Shown piece after piece: positions 36,450 through 48,965 of a DNA stretch of 64,000 nucleotides (positions within the stretch are counted from its first letter, which is position 1; every line of letters begins with the position of its first letter). This stretch comes from Guyanagaster necrorhizus (lineage: Eukaryota; Basidiomycota; Agaricomycetes; Agaricales; Physalacriaceae): NCBI RefSeq assembly GCF_019112545.1, contig NW_025064908.1, positions 125,838-189,837 of the forward strand. Direction: 5' to 3'. The position numbers and the translations under genes were made by a program. The notes under the pieces were generated by a model. The model was not told where the DNA came from. It did not search any database and was given only the letters and a program-made list of their open reading frames with translations.

Positions 36450-36910
36450 TGTTATGATTTCTCCATTCCTTTTCTCAAGTAACCCCTATTTATGCTTAGT
36501 CCAGGTGCTAACACAGGTGCTTAAGACTGTGGGACAAGGCTTAGTCGGCACAACTAACCAAGTCTGTCATTGTCTTTCAATGCAACAGCATTGCCTAACA
36601 ATGCACAATCACCCTTTTGTGAATAGTAGCAATGCTTAAGGACAATGGGCACAAAGGACTCAACAATGCACAATTAGCAGCAGTATATTTAGAACCAGAC
36701 TTGTATAATATTTAAGAGGCTTGCTCTCACTAGTAATCCTCAGCTTCAAGCTAAAGTTTATTCCATCTCGTTCTACCCTTGAGCAGATTCTTCAGGCCTT
36801 GTGATATACTGTTCTGATTATGCAACAGTGGACTTGATCATTGTACCCAAAGTGTGAGGTAGCAGTCATTTATTATGTGTAATTGGTCCACATGATGCTT
36901 GAGTCTAACA
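36450..36910 (+). repeat. 5' LTR of element K
   Basis: 461 bp, TGTTATGATTT to GAGTCTAACA, followed by the primer-site motif ATTAGCTCAAAGCTTC. The left flank is ACCAG; the other side is lost. Confidence 0.9.
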
Positions 36911-39326
36911 ATTAGCTCAAAGCTTCTTATTTCCTTTTCTCATACACAATAGTGTGGAGAAAACTGAAGACCCTCTATCAAATCTGCTGAAGCCTTCTAG
37001 CTTTCTCTTCTTGATGCACATCAAAGAAGTGCAACAGCCAAACCTCTATTACCCATCACCCATGACATGAACTTTGACCCCACCATCAATTCCCATGAAA
37101 TCACCCTCACCATCCTAGAACCTCTATTGGCTGAACTAGTCAGGAACTGTCAGCCATCATCACAGAATGTCTCCATCAACCACCCTCTCCCTCACCTCTC
37201 TTTCTCTATCAGAACCCCCTCCCAGTCCAGATCAGGCTTCCAAAATAAGTCTGACAACTCAGGTGAGGAGGATCCTCAAAAAAGAGAATACCAAGAATCC
37301 AACTACCTCCTGATCCCTAACCCCAGCATCACCAACAAGTTGGTGGGAGGGGAGGAGGCTGAGCATGGCCAGCAGTGAGGAGATGAGCTCAATGAGCAGC
37401 ATTGACAGCTGGCCAGAATCAGCCAACCAGCAGAATGGGGCCCTGCCCCAAGAGCCTGAGAACACTGCAGGTGGGCTCTAGGCACTGAATGGAATGAGAA
37501 CCCAGCTGATGATCCCTATGCCCATGACCAATGGGAGGACCCAGGATAGGACAACACCAGGAATGGAACAGGATGGGGATCACCTCCAACCAACCAGGAG
37601 AAATACCAAAGAGGCCTAAAATAGTCTCCAGATACTAAGTGGAGTGAGGATCCTGCCAACAATCCTTATTTCTCTGACTGATGGAATGATCCAAGTAGCC
37701 ACACCACCAAAGATGATGCAGATAGCACCAACTACCTGGCTGACAGAAGTTCTGAAGGATATGGAACTTGGCAACTGCCAAGAACTCAGATCAGCAATTA
37801 GGCCCTTTGACGATTCTTACATGGGTGGCTCACCACCCTGTTCCTTAATGCTGACTTCTATGATGAATTCTGAAACTATACTGAGAAGATCAACAGAGAA
37901 AGAGAATAGTGACAGAATGCCAAGAATAAGCATGCCTAGAACTCCCCATCCTGAGACTTCTCTAATGAGGCCTATCCCTCTTGGAACAGACAGGGGAGAT
38001 GATATGGGAAGAGGAGACTCTCTCTTCCTAAGTAACCTGTGGCCAGGGTTGATAACTGAGGAGGAGTGGAGGAGAAGAGAAAAAAAGAGACAGAGGGTGG
38101 CCAGACTAGGTGAGGAAGAAGAATTCTGGAGGAGCATCAGGGACCAGGGATGGTCCATGCTAGAGATGCCCTTAATATCACTACAGGAAGCCAGGGGCCC
38201 CACCATCTGGAAACAATGATGGGTAGAGAAATGATACCTGAACCCCTGGACTGGCAAGAGAAGCTGACTCCTAGAGACTCAGCCCCCTCCTAATGAAGCA
38301 AGCAGAAGTGGTGCTGGAAAGGAGCCAATCAGGGATGACCCAGAAGCAGTGTGACTTGGATTCACCATATAGGATGGAGTCATAGTCTGAAAGAAAGAGT
38401 TACCCTGGGGAAGCCCAGTTGTAGATGATAACTTCCTTCACTCATTCCCTGGACCACCACAAGAATGGCAATGACCACCATTCTCTGACTGGCTCAACCT
38501 GATGGGTGTATTACCTAATGATGTGGCAATCCTGCAGTGTCACCCAGACCTTTTACAGAAGTCTCACTCCTTCAAGAGGGCATCTGACAATATCAACCAA
38601 TTCCTTGTAGACTGTGAGCAATACTTTGAGGTCTATGTCAGATACTTGAGAACTGACATGAATAAGGTTGTTTTTGCCATCTCCTATCTTGAAGAGAAGG
38701 TGAAGACTTGATGGATTCTCATTTCTCCAAACTTCTGATCATCAACTCAGAAGCACTACTAATATCTCTCATGGCCCATCTTTAAGCAAATGCTCCATAA
38801 CAAATTCATTGATCTAACAGTGCAAGAAGTGCACAAACAGAAGATCAAGAAGTACAAGATGGCTGACAAGGCAGCCACAGACTATTTGTATGAGCTGAAA
38901 CAATTAGCCAAGCTCACTGGAATACAGGAGGACACCATGAATGACAGCAGAATAGTAGAAGCCCTCAAGTGGAGGGTCCTCTCCTCCTACATCATGATGA
39001 TCTCTGCTATTGGCATCAGAGCCTTGATGCCAGTTGGCTATGATGAGTGGAAGAAAAGGATCATTGAAATGTACAAGGAGTGACAAAGGCAGAAAGTGGA
39101 GTCATCAACCCTTCAAGACTACCAAAAAACTGATACTGCCAACTCTGAACAAATCATTGGAGACAACTGCTGGAAAATCATCAGGACTCTCTATGGCCCC
39201 TGCCTATGAAATGCAGAAGACTGGGACCAGGATGACCTATACTGGGACCAGAAAGCTGATGGATATACACCAAATGAAAAAGGAGAGCAAGTGCTTCAAC
39301 TGTAGCCAAAGAGGCCACATGGTCAA
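36911..39326 (+). pseudogene. gag: Element K: ORF1 and gag remnant, cut by element C
   Basis: Plus strand. An ORF1-like region has an unrelated-looking N-terminus (37067..37378) but keeps the block RFLHGWLTTLFLNADF near 37810..37860. A charged helix at 38040..38200 (EEEWRRREKKRQRVARLGEE) is followed by capsid at 38502..39083 (LVDCEQYFEVYVRYLRTDMN, QEVHKQKIKKYKMADKA). The zinc knuckle start (CFNCSQRGHM) ends at 39326, where C's LTR begins. Its pol is not found on the other side of C. Confidence 0.8.
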
Positions 39327-39760
39327 TGTTACGATTTTTCCCTTTTATTTCCCTTTTACCCCTATTTGACGCTTAGTCAGAAGGCATAAGACCGTGGGGA
39401 GCTTAGTCAGCACAACTAATCTGCCTACCGAAGTCACTACAATGGTCGAGCCCAATGACAACACAATCGCCCTTTTATGTATGGTAATGACGCTCAAGGA
39501 CAACAAGCACTATGGATACAGACACACATAATAAGTAAGTAGTATAATTAGGAACCTCTGTACAGTATTTAAGGACCAATGCTCTTGCTGGTAACCCCAG
39601 CTTTGAGCTAAAGTTTATACATACCATTCTACCTCGAGTCTACAACTGACCTTGGGTCACACTGCATGGGTATACATCAGTGAACCCAAGTGATTCCTCG
39701 AAGTGCGAAGGAACACTTGCGTATCACGTGTATCTGTCCACGTGACGCTTGGGCTTAACA
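39327..39760 (+). repeat. 5' LTR of element C
   Basis: 434 bp, TGTTACGATTT to GGGCTTAACA. TATA-like TATTTAA at 39566..39572. The R-start motif at 39599..39611 pairs with the primer site at 39762..39774 over 12 of 13 bases; the mismatch is a CpG-type change. Confidence 0.96.
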
Positions 39761-39761
39761 A

Positions 39762-39774
39762 TTAGCTCGAAGCT
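39762..39774 (+). promoter_or_regulatory. Self-primer binding site of element C
   Basis: TTAGCTCGAAGCT, identical to the site in D, two bases inside the LTR end. Confidence 0.68.
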
Positions 39775-39816
39775 TCTACCTTCCCTTTCTCAAGCCCAAT
39801 TGTGCTGAGAAACTGA

Positions 39817-41054
39817 ATGCCTCCAGTAACAACCGTGGATCTAAATCACGACTTCTTCGAGCTTATCGCTTCCATTATCAGAACCTTACTCGGACTTCTA
39901 GCCATCATCACTCTCTGCTGGGGACGACAATCAGTAGCAGCTTGGATAGTCAGGCACTATCAAGCGTTCCAGCACATTCAACAAATTCTACGCAACGTAA
40001 CCCCTGACCTCCCTTTCCATGACATCCCCCCCTCTGCCAGACCCCCACCGAGCCCAACTCTGGCTCCAGCCAGTCCATCAGCAGGCTGGGAATCGACGAT
40101 CCACATGGAAGGACCATTCACCCCGACTACGCAAACGCAGAGATCACAATCTCTGCAGCAGGGGACCCATATCGACACCTCCATGTGGGTAGCAAACCCG
40201 AGGTCGGAACCGCCAGTGAAAGGGGAAGAGCCGGGCGAGATAGAATCATACACCGAATATTCCCGGACTGGGATCTTACCGTTCCCTTCAACTATGATGA
40301 GGCGGTACAGCAGCAGCAGCAGAACCAGAACAGAGAAGAGGAAATCAGGAGAACCCAGGAAGAGCTTGCCGATTACGTACGAGAAGAGGCCCGAGAGCAG
40401 TACGAGGCTGCAGAGTATGACAGGCAAGGAAGAGCACGAAGGAGGAGGGAGGAGATCGAAAGGATGGGGTCAGCCTCCCCCAGGGAGTATGAGCTCCGCA
40501 CCGATGCAGGGTCCCCTTTTAGGGAATCCGACTCAGAAGACGACCCATGGACAGGGCCCGCCAGCATTGTCAGCTGGAACAAGGCCATCAGACGTGGAGG
40601 GGCAATGGAACCCCGACCTGTCACCCTCGAATATCCCGCCTGCACCGACACCATCTCCTTGGACGCCGACTCCATCCTCAGGGCCTACGGGCTCCGAGTA
40701 CCCGACAATGCCCATGTCTCCAACAGGGCTCTCCAGCGATTCCTGGGCAGCAGGGTCGCTCGACAGTTCCTCAATCCCGAGTTTCAGCGAAACTTCAGCA
40801 GCTATAGCCGAGAACTGGAGGAGATGAGAGCGCGAGAAGGAACACGCTACAGTCGGCTCAGGAGTCCCCCTATCACCCGAACCAGCGACCGGGAAGCCGC
40901 CGGGCCCAGCACTCAGGTCAATGAAAGGGTCACCAACGACCCTTCGTCCAGTCGTACCATCCATCTACGACCCGCCCATCAGTTCCCTCCTCGAGGAAGG
41001 GGACAGCGGGGACGAGGGCGACGAGGAGGACGAGGAGGACGAGGTGGACAGTGA
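39817..41054 (+). pseudogene. Element C ORF1, internally deleted and frameshifted
   Basis: The ATG at 39817 gives the membrane-like N-terminus (DLNHDFFELIASIIRTLLGLL). Relative to D, about 340 bp are missing after PPSAR (near 40040), which shifts the frame: the downstream ORF1 codons continue in another frame and stay open at 40185..41054 (289 codons, FPDWDLTVPFNYDEAV, RFLGSRVARQFLNPEF, RGRGRRGGRGGRGG tail). The frame-1 ORF of 336 codons from 39817 is therefore a chimera of the ORF1 start and a shadow frame. The RG tail overlaps the acidic gag start. Confidence 0.65.
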
Positions 41055-42732
41055 TGACCCATACCAGCGACGAATGGAGCGGGCAGGAGAGGATACTGAC
41101 GAAGAAGCCTTGAAGGAGGAAATGGAAAGAGCAAGGAACAGGGAGTACCAGGAACTGTATGAGCAGGGGAGGAACTTTTTATGGCAAGACGTTCGCTGGC
41201 AAGCGACATCATTAGGACTGGAATATCGGTATGCAGAAGAAACTGAAAGAAAAAGGATTTTGCAGTACGCCGTGACAGAATACGCATGGAGAGAGTATGG
41301 CCAGCGGCACCCAGAAGACCCGCTCATGCCGATACCCCCATATCAACCTCCCAATAAACCAAGGACACCAGCACCAATGCCGCGCACCCCTCCCGTACCA
41401 CCGAAACGAGCCATTTACACTGCCCCCTCGACCCGAAGCCAGGCCGATATCAACCCGTCGATCTGAAGCACGGCTTCACGGCTTGCCTGAACCAGGAATC
41501 CACCGGCACGGCAGCCTGTCAAGATTCAAAACCCGTGGACCGGCAAGGGAAGCCGACTCCTTGGAGGACAGCCACCTCTGGACCAGGTGGAATCAAGCAG
41601 GAAGGATCCCGTTCGAGACAACCCTGAGGCAGTCCGCCTCGGGTTCACAGTATGGGATGGCGTAATCATCCATATAATCAACCCAAAAGGAAGTCCGGTC
41701 GCCGACGACCATTCGTTGCATTCCTTTCCGGGACCACCCACGGAATGGAATCAACTGCCGTTCGATGGTTGGCCCAACCCAATGGGCCCACTCCCGCATA
41801 ACACGAACATCTTACAATGCCATCCTGACCTCCTCCGGAAGCCTCGTCCCTTTAAAGGAGCCTCTGATGACATTGATTGGTTCCTGGTAGACTGCGAACA
41901 ATATTTCAAAGTCTACGTGGGATACATTGGGACTGACATGAACAAGGTCGCATTCGCTACCTCATATTTGGAAGACAAAGCTAAAACGTGGTGGATCTTA
42001 ATCTCCCCGAACTTCCGATCCACCACTAGGGAACACTACTGCTATCCCTCGTGGCCGGTATTCAAGCAAATGCTAAATGAAAAATTCATCGACCTGGCAG
42101 TCCAGGAAGTACACAAACAGAAGATCAAGGAATACAAGATGGGGGATAAAGCGGCAACCGATTACTTCAACGAATTGGAATGGCTCGCCAAACTCGCAGG
42201 GATCCGGGATGATACTGCGAATGATGGAAGGATGGTGGAAGTGCTCAAATGAGGGGTCCCCTCCTCGTACCTCACGATGATCTCAGCCATGGGCGTCAAG
42301 ATGTTGATGCCCATAGGATATGACAAATGGAAGGAGCGAATCGTCGAGATGTACAAGGAGTGACAAAGGCAGAAAGCAGAGGCAACGATGCTACAGGAAT
42401 ACCCCAAGAAGTCAACCCCGTCAACCCCGAACAAGCCGGGGCAAACTGCCGGGAAATCATCGGGATCCCCTCTGACGCCTAACTACAGGAGTCAGAAGAC
42501 AGGCACCGGAACGACATACACTGGGGCAGGGAAGCCTATGGACATCGACCACTTAAAGAAAGAGGGAAAATGCTTCACCTGTGGTCAGAAGGGACACATG
42601 GCCAAGGACTGTCTGAAGAAGAAGAGAACCCGAGAAGACATACGAGCACAGATAGCTGAGTTACAGAAAGAAGACGAAGAACTCGGAAAGGAGACGAAGA
42701 TCGAGGAGGTAAAAGACAGGGCCAATCAGTGA
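40921..42732 (+). pseudogene. gag: Element C gag
   Basis: A possible start at 40921 is followed by an acidic run (GDEGDEEDEEDE), a charged helix, a Pro-rich linker, a capsid core at about 41780..42240 (CEQYFKVYVGYIGTDMNKV, YLEDKAKTWWILIS), a linker and a zinc knuckle near 42570..42610 (CFTCGQKGHMAKDC). The stop at 42730..42732 is the normal end. Stops at 41464, about 41488, 42250 and 42361 break it. Pol begins in the -1 frame at the gag stop. Confidence 0.85.
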
Positions 42733-45700
42733 ACGACTCCACTGGATTGGCCGAGGAATTTCATGGTGTGCCTGTCTCAACTGCTGGATGGACTTACAAT
42801 ACTTCTGTAGTTACATATACGCATTCAAATATACCAGTTGACCACATGCACACAAAAGAGTCGAAAAAACAAGCTCAACCGCCTATGGGCCGAACAGGGG
42901 CAGAGGGCCCCAAGCAGTGGCTCAAACCATTCAAGACTGAATGGACTTGGAGGGCCATCAAGGAAGCAGTGGATGGTAGCGCAGCGAAGGCTGTCCTACG
43001 TGGGTGGATACATCAAACCAGAATAGAAGAAGCCACTACAGAGGCCGTGGATGGATTACAAAAGGCTGAACGAAGCAGGGCCCTAGAATGGTTGGACGAG
43101 TTAAAAGGTCTGCCAAAGTTCGTCAGGAGAACTAAAACCCCTGGGAGGGACCTGACGACCAAGGCCCAAATCGAAACTCTAACTAATCGAACAACCCATT
43201 CGGTCAGCGCCCTGATCGATAGCGGCTGTACCGGTAGTTCCATCAACCAGACCTTTGTTTGTCAGCACAACCTTCCCACCAGAACTACTGCCACCCCCGT
43301 ACCAGTATACAATGCCGATGGGACAAAAAATCAAGCCAGGTCGATTATGGAATTCGTCGAACTCAGGTTAACCATCGGGGATCACTCCGAGAGGATCGAT
43401 TTAGCCATAACCGATCTCGGGACTAAAGAATTGTTCCTGGGGCACGACTGGCTCATCCGGCATAACCCACTTATCAACTGGAAGACCGGGAGGCTCACAT
43501 TCGCACAATGTCGATGCCGGAAGATCCCATACGAATTACCAGATGAGGATCCAGAAGACAAGTGGGATATGGAAATGGAGGATGGCGAAACCATTCTAGC
43601 CGTTGATCTGCAGAAGGAAATTCACATTCGGGCAATACATCATGCCAATAATCTAGCTGCCAAGGCCAACGAAGGAAAAGAGGAGAAGACCTTCGAAGAG
43701 ATGGTGCTGGAGTGGGCACACGACTATCGAGACCTCTTTGAGAAAGAAAGTTTCGACGAACTCCCTCCCCCAAAACCCTGGGATCATGCAATCGAGCTAA
43801 TCCCCAACGCCAATGCAAACCTTGACTGTAAAACCTATCCCCTCAGCAGCCAGGAGCAACTGGAGCTTGACAAGTTCTTAGATGAGAACTTATCCTCCGG
43901 GCGAATTCGACCATCAAAGTCCCCTATGGCCTCCCCCTTCTTTTTCATCAAAAAAAAGGATGGCAAACTTCAACCCGTACAGGACTATCGTAAATTGAAC
44001 GAGATGACCATCAAAAACCGCTACCCACTACCGTTAATTTCGGAATTAATGGACAAACTTCGAGGAGCCAAATATTACACTAAACTCGACGTTCGTTGGG
44101 GGTACAATAATGTCCGAATCAAAGAGGGAGACGAGTGGAAGGCCGCATTCAGAACCAACCGGGGGTTGTTCGAACCCACCGTGATGTTCTTCGGCTTGAC
44201 CAATTCCTCGGCTACTTTTCAATGGATGATGAACGACATATTCAAGGACCTCATCGCCACCGGAAAAGTGACTATTTATCTTGATGACATCCTCATAATG
44301 TCCAAGACAAAGGGGGAACACCGCGACCTAGTCCGACGAGTACTTGCCCTCATGAGGAAGCACAAACTGTTTCTCAAAGCAGAAAAATGCGAGTTCGAGG
44401 TATTGGAAACCGAATACCTTGGAGTAATCATCAGCGAGGGGAGTATCTGCATGGACCCAGTAAAAGTTGTGGGGATAGCAGAATAGCCGACGCCCACCAA
44501 GAAAAAGGAGTTACAATCCTTTCTCGGTTTCACCAACTTTTACAGACGGTTCATATGAGACTACAGCAAGATTGTCAGGCCCATGACACAACTCACGGGA
44601 AACGCCCCATGGGGGTGGGGAACTCCCCAACAACTCGCCTTTGAAGACCTGAAACGACGACTAGCAGAAGACATAATCCTCGCCGTACCATCCCAGGAAG
44701 GGAAATTCCAGGTAGAAGCTGATTCCAGTGAAGGGGCCATAGGTGCCGTACTATCCCAGGAACAGGATGGAAAGTGGCGCCCTGTTGCCTTCCTCTCCAA
44801 GGCTCTAACAGTGACCGAGAGGAACTACGAGATTTATGACAAAGAGCTACTCGCAATCATGCTCGCCCTTGAAGAATGGCAACATTATCTAATTGGGGCA
44901 GCTGACACTTTTGAGATCTGGATGGACCACCAAAACCTTAGATACTTCCGTCAACCTCAAAAGCTAAACCGTCGCCAAGCTCAATGGGTCACCGAGCTCG
45001 CCCAATACCAGTATACACTGCATCATAAGGCCAGGGTCGCTAACAAAAAGGCTGACCTCCTCTCCCGCCGTGCGGATCACGATCAGGGAAGAAGTGACAA
45101 TAAGGGAATCACCCTCCTCTGCCCTGAACATTTCCGAGCACTCATAATGCCGACGGAGGAGGAGATCCATGAACGCATCAGAAGCACGATGCGGGATCCA
45201 CACCAGTGGGACCAGAAAATTGCCACCTCGCTCAATCACAAACGAGGAATGACAAAGGAGGACAGAATGATCCGTTACGACAGAAGAATCTATATTCCGC
45301 GAGTTCAGCACCTGCATGGGGAAATCATTGCGACCTGTCATGACCATGCCACGGCAGGGTATCCCGGTATTGCAAAAACAAAGGAACTCATTCTGCGGAA
45401 TTATTGGTGGCCTAAACTAGGCAATGACATCACCTCATATGTCAAGGCTTGTGAAACGTGTCAAAGGGGAAAAACGTCGACACAATCATGACCGGCGCCC
45501 TTACATCTGAATGCGGTACCATCACAACCATAGACCCATATCTCTGTAGATATGATCACGGGACTGCCGGACTGCAATGGCTATGACGCAATCCTTGTCA
45601 TAGTTGATCGATTCTCCAAAACCATTATCCCAGTCGCATGCTCCACTGAACTAACCTCGGAGAGCTGGGCGAAAATCTTATGTGACAAAGTCTACGCCAA

Positions 45701-46607
45701 GTATGGCATGCCACAAGTGATCATCTCTGATCGAGGACCACAATTCGTTTCAAAATTCCTCGATGACCTATACAAATTATTGCAAATAAAAAGGAATGCA
45801 TCCATGGCATATCATCCACAAACTGATGGGCAGACAGAACGGGCAAACCAAGAAGTTGAAAAATACCTGCACCTATTTATCAACTATCAACAGGATGATT
45901 GGGTTGAATGGCTAGCACTCGCAGCCTTTCAACACAATAACAGGATACACTCCGCGACAGGTTTCACACCTTTCTTCGTCAACCATGGCCGACACCTGCA
46001 CGTTGCACAGACAAGCCGTCACAAAACAACAACCCCCGCATCCACAACCTTCGCCACAACATTGGAGAAAATTCATGCCGAGACAAAAGCAGCCCTAGAA
46101 AAAACAGCGCAAACCATGAAACATCAATACGATAAACACCGACGTGCAGCTTATACCTACCAAATCCACGACAACGTATGGTTAGATACAACTAACCTCC
46201 ACTTTCCCCGACCGAAATGTAAACTAGCCGACAAATGCACAGGCCCCTTTACTATCCTATCGAAGATCGGGGAATCCGCCTACAAGCTGAAACTGCCATC
46301 AGGGTGGAAAATCCACGACGTCTTCAATGAATCACTGCTAACTCCTTATGTTGCACCCGCCTTCCCTAATCAAGAACGACCGCCACCACTGCCCCCCGAA
46401 TTGATTGATGACAAAGAACACTACGAAATCGATCAAGTCCTAAATCACAAACTGCAAAAAGTCAAAGCCCGTGGGGGCGGTATGACAACAATGGTGGACT
46501 ATCTCGTCAGTTGGAAGGGATACGGCCCGGAATCTAACCAATGGATAAACGAAAAATACATGAATGCCGATGATGCCATCCATGACTATGAATTATCCCT
46601 TAACTAA
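42729..46607 (+). pseudogene. pol: Element C pol: all catalytic motifs kept, four stops
   Basis: One frame throughout, with stops at 44484 (TAG, from TGG), 44556 (TGA, from CGA), 45489 (TGA) and 45531 (TAG, from TGG). The protease Asp-Ser-Gly starts at 43218. RT YLDD is at 44277..44288. RNase H lies about 44690..44960 (VEADSSEGAIGAVLSQ). The integrase finger is near 45330..45470 and its core at 45552..45900 (VDRFSKTIIP, SDRGPQF, TERANQE). The GPF module and chromodomain (VDYLVSWKGYG) end at TAA 46605..46607. Only transitions separate it from an open frame at these stops. Confidence 0.93.
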
Positions 46608-46627
46608 GCCATCAGGACGATGGTCTT

Positions 46628-46637
46628 AAGTGGGGGG
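46628..46637 (+). promoter_or_regulatory. Polypurine tract of element C
   Basis: AAGTGGGGGG, three bases before the 3' LTR. Confidence 0.8.
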
Positions 46638-46640
46638 TAA

Positions 46641-47074
46641 TGTTACGATTTTTCCCTTTTATTTCCCTTTTACCCCTATTTGATGCTTAGTCAGAAGGCA
46701 TAAGACCATGGGGAGCTTAGTCAGCACAACTAATCTGCCCACCGAAGTCACTACAATGGTCGAGCCCAACGACAACACAATCACCCTTTTATGTATGGTA
46801 ACGACGCTCAAGGACAACGAGCACTATGGATACAGACACACATAATAAGTAAGTAGTATAATTAGGAATCTCTGTACAGTATTTAAGGACCAATGCTCTT
46901 GCTGGTAACCCCAGCTTTGAGCTAAAGTTTATACATACCATTCTACCTCAAGTCTACAACTGACCTTGGGTCACACCACACGGGTATACATCAGTGAACC
47001 CAAGTGATTCCTCGAAGTGCAAAGGAACACTTGCATATCACGTGTATCTGTCCATGTGACGCTTGGGCTTAACA
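46641..47074 (+). repeat. 3' LTR of element C
   Basis: 434 bp, same ends as 39327..39760. About 15 differences, all transitions and mostly at CpG. Confidence 0.96.
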
Positions 47075-47820
47075 CAGTCTGTCAGCTTCTCAAGCAGCAG
47101 TGTGCCACCAGTGATGCTCATCACTGTCATTGTTGAAATAGAGATCATTATCAGCCTCTGCTCTGTGGTCAGTGCTTCTACTTTGTACTGACATGATGTG
47201 TTGAGATCCAGTGCCCCTGGTACTTCTGGTGCCTCAAGCCACCCATGTGGCATTAAGGGAGTCTCTAGCATGGCACCCAATGCTGGTGCTAGAGATGGAG
47301 GTTGTTGTCCTTGTTGCAGGAATACTGTGCTTGGGGGATGGGATGGGAGTGTCAGATCAGGGTCATCAAAACTCTGTAGCCCAAGAGTTTCCAGAGTCTC
47401 AGATGACTGCTGTCAGAGGTCACAAGGGGTACTGGTGCTGCTGCTGCTCCTTCTCTTCTCTAGAATGCCCTTCAGTCAGGCTCCCAAAGACAGTTTTGGG
47501 TACATGTCCTTCCACAGGTTGGAAGGACTGTCAGGCAGAGGCAGGGATGTCATAGAGAGGGAGGTCTGGCATGACATTACAGAGAATTGTCTGAATATAT
47601 TGAAACTCTTGATAATAATAAATAGTCCAGATGACAATTAATTGGTGTCCATGGTACAGCTGTATGATTACCAATAAGTCTATCAGAGTTCCAATGATGG
47701 AAGCAAGGAGTTCAAAGAACTCATGAGTGAAGTTCAGGTCAGAAGGATTAAGTGCAGGAGGCATTCAGTTTCTCAGCACAATTAGGCTTGAGAAAGAGAA
47801 GCCAGAAGCTTTGAGCTAAT
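47075..47820 (-). pseudogene. Element L: 5' leader and ORF1 N-terminal part
   Basis: The ATG at 47764 on the minus strand gives a start like that of other ORF1 copies (THEFFELLASIIGTLIDLL), open for 77 codons through the hydrophobic segment. Next come about 500 bp of ORF1 central region (TPLMPHGWLEAPEV). The fragment stops at 47075 against C. The rest of L is missing. Confidence 0.72.
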
Positions 47821-48343
47821 TGTTAAGCCCAAATTCCATGTGACTAATAACATGTGATAAATGACCACTATCTCACACTTCAGGTAAAATGATCAAGTTC
47901 ACTGATGCATTGTTGGCACTGTGTGATTAAGGTGTTTGCAAGTCACTCAAGATAAGATGGTGAAGAATAAACTTTAGCTTGAAGCTGGGGTTACTACAGC
48001 AAGAGCTATGCTACTTAAATACTAATTCCTTATCATTCTAAGAATATAACTACCTAATTGTCCTTGCTGGTGCTGTATAGCATTTTGTCCAGTATCACTA
48101 AGATATCTATAAAAGAGTATTGTCTGCTGTTGAGCTGTTACTGCTGTGCAATGACAAAAGAGATGCATCTGTCATTGTGCTGCTGTGAGGCTCACAGTAG
48201 TGCAGTTGAATCTGGGCAGTGCTGCTGACCAAGCATTCCCATGATCCTAAGCACTCAGGTCTAGGTGCTCTGACTAAGCAGAAATAGAGGTCATTCCCAA
48301 ATAAATCAAGGAAAAAGAAAAGAAAATAGGAAAAATTATAACA
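47821..48343 (-). repeat. 5' LTR of element L
   Basis: About 523 bp from TGTTAAGCCC (left) to AATTATAACA (right), minus orientation. It is longer than the other family LTRs (434-470 bp). The primer motif complement lies just left of 47820. Confidence 0.82.
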
Positions 48344-48551
48344 TATAATCTATAAATAAAGTGTTCAAAATTGTATTTCTCCTGTTTAAAGCAGAATCAT
48401 GCTATTATTCTGGATTGACAGCACTTCTGGACACTCCTAGGCCTGCCCAGACCCATCTGGCCACTGCACAGATTTATTTTAAGCCTACAGTGTCTGTGAG
48501 TATCTAACTCCTTTCTGTCTACCCAAATTTTTAATCCTCTGAGTTATTCTT
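48344..48551. other. Unassigned AT-rich DNA
   Basis: Nothing recognised; it may belong to the same unit as repeat F copy 2. Confidence 0.3.
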
Positions 48552-48965
48552 AGTGGCTCAACAAAGCTTTGAGTCATATATTGTGTGTGTTAGGGATTTT
48601 GATTTGATCTAAGCTGTGCTTGGAACCTTTTGAGAGTTTTGTGAAAGTGTTTTGATGTATTGTATTGAGCTACAGTACTTTTGTCTTAAGGCCTAGCAAC
48701 ACCTGTTGCCACCTCTTGTTTTGATAAAATGAAAAACTTTGATACTTAGAGAGACCTAAGACTGTTGTATGCATGCTATTGCTATCTGTGCACACTGGAT
48801 TCATTGAAGAAGACAATTATATTCACTGTTACTACTTTTATCACATTATAATCCCCTCACAAACTAAGAGTATTGTGTGTGTGAGTGAGTGTGAATGTGA
48901 TCAGTTGATAGCACTCTGCTGTATCCATTTTCACCTTGTGTGCATGCAGAACCTCTTCAGCATTG
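48552..48965. repeat. Unclassified repeat F, copy 2 (inverted relative to copy 1)
   Basis: Reverse complement of 23850..24260 with many substitutions. Shared blocks include CCTCTTGTTTTGATAAAAT and TTTTCACCTTGTG. Confidence 0.6.

Larger units (their letters stand above)
39327..47074 (+). mobile_element. Element C: second full-length chromovirus
   Basis: 7,748 bp with two 434-bp LTRs that differ at about 15 sites, all transitions. Internal order equals that of D. It has no matching target duplication: GTCAA on the left, CAGTC on the right. The left flank is gag of K (plus), while the right flank is ORF1 of L (minus). C is older than D by LTR divergence and carries more stops, but its protease, RT and integrase active-site residues are intact. 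Confidence 0.95.
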
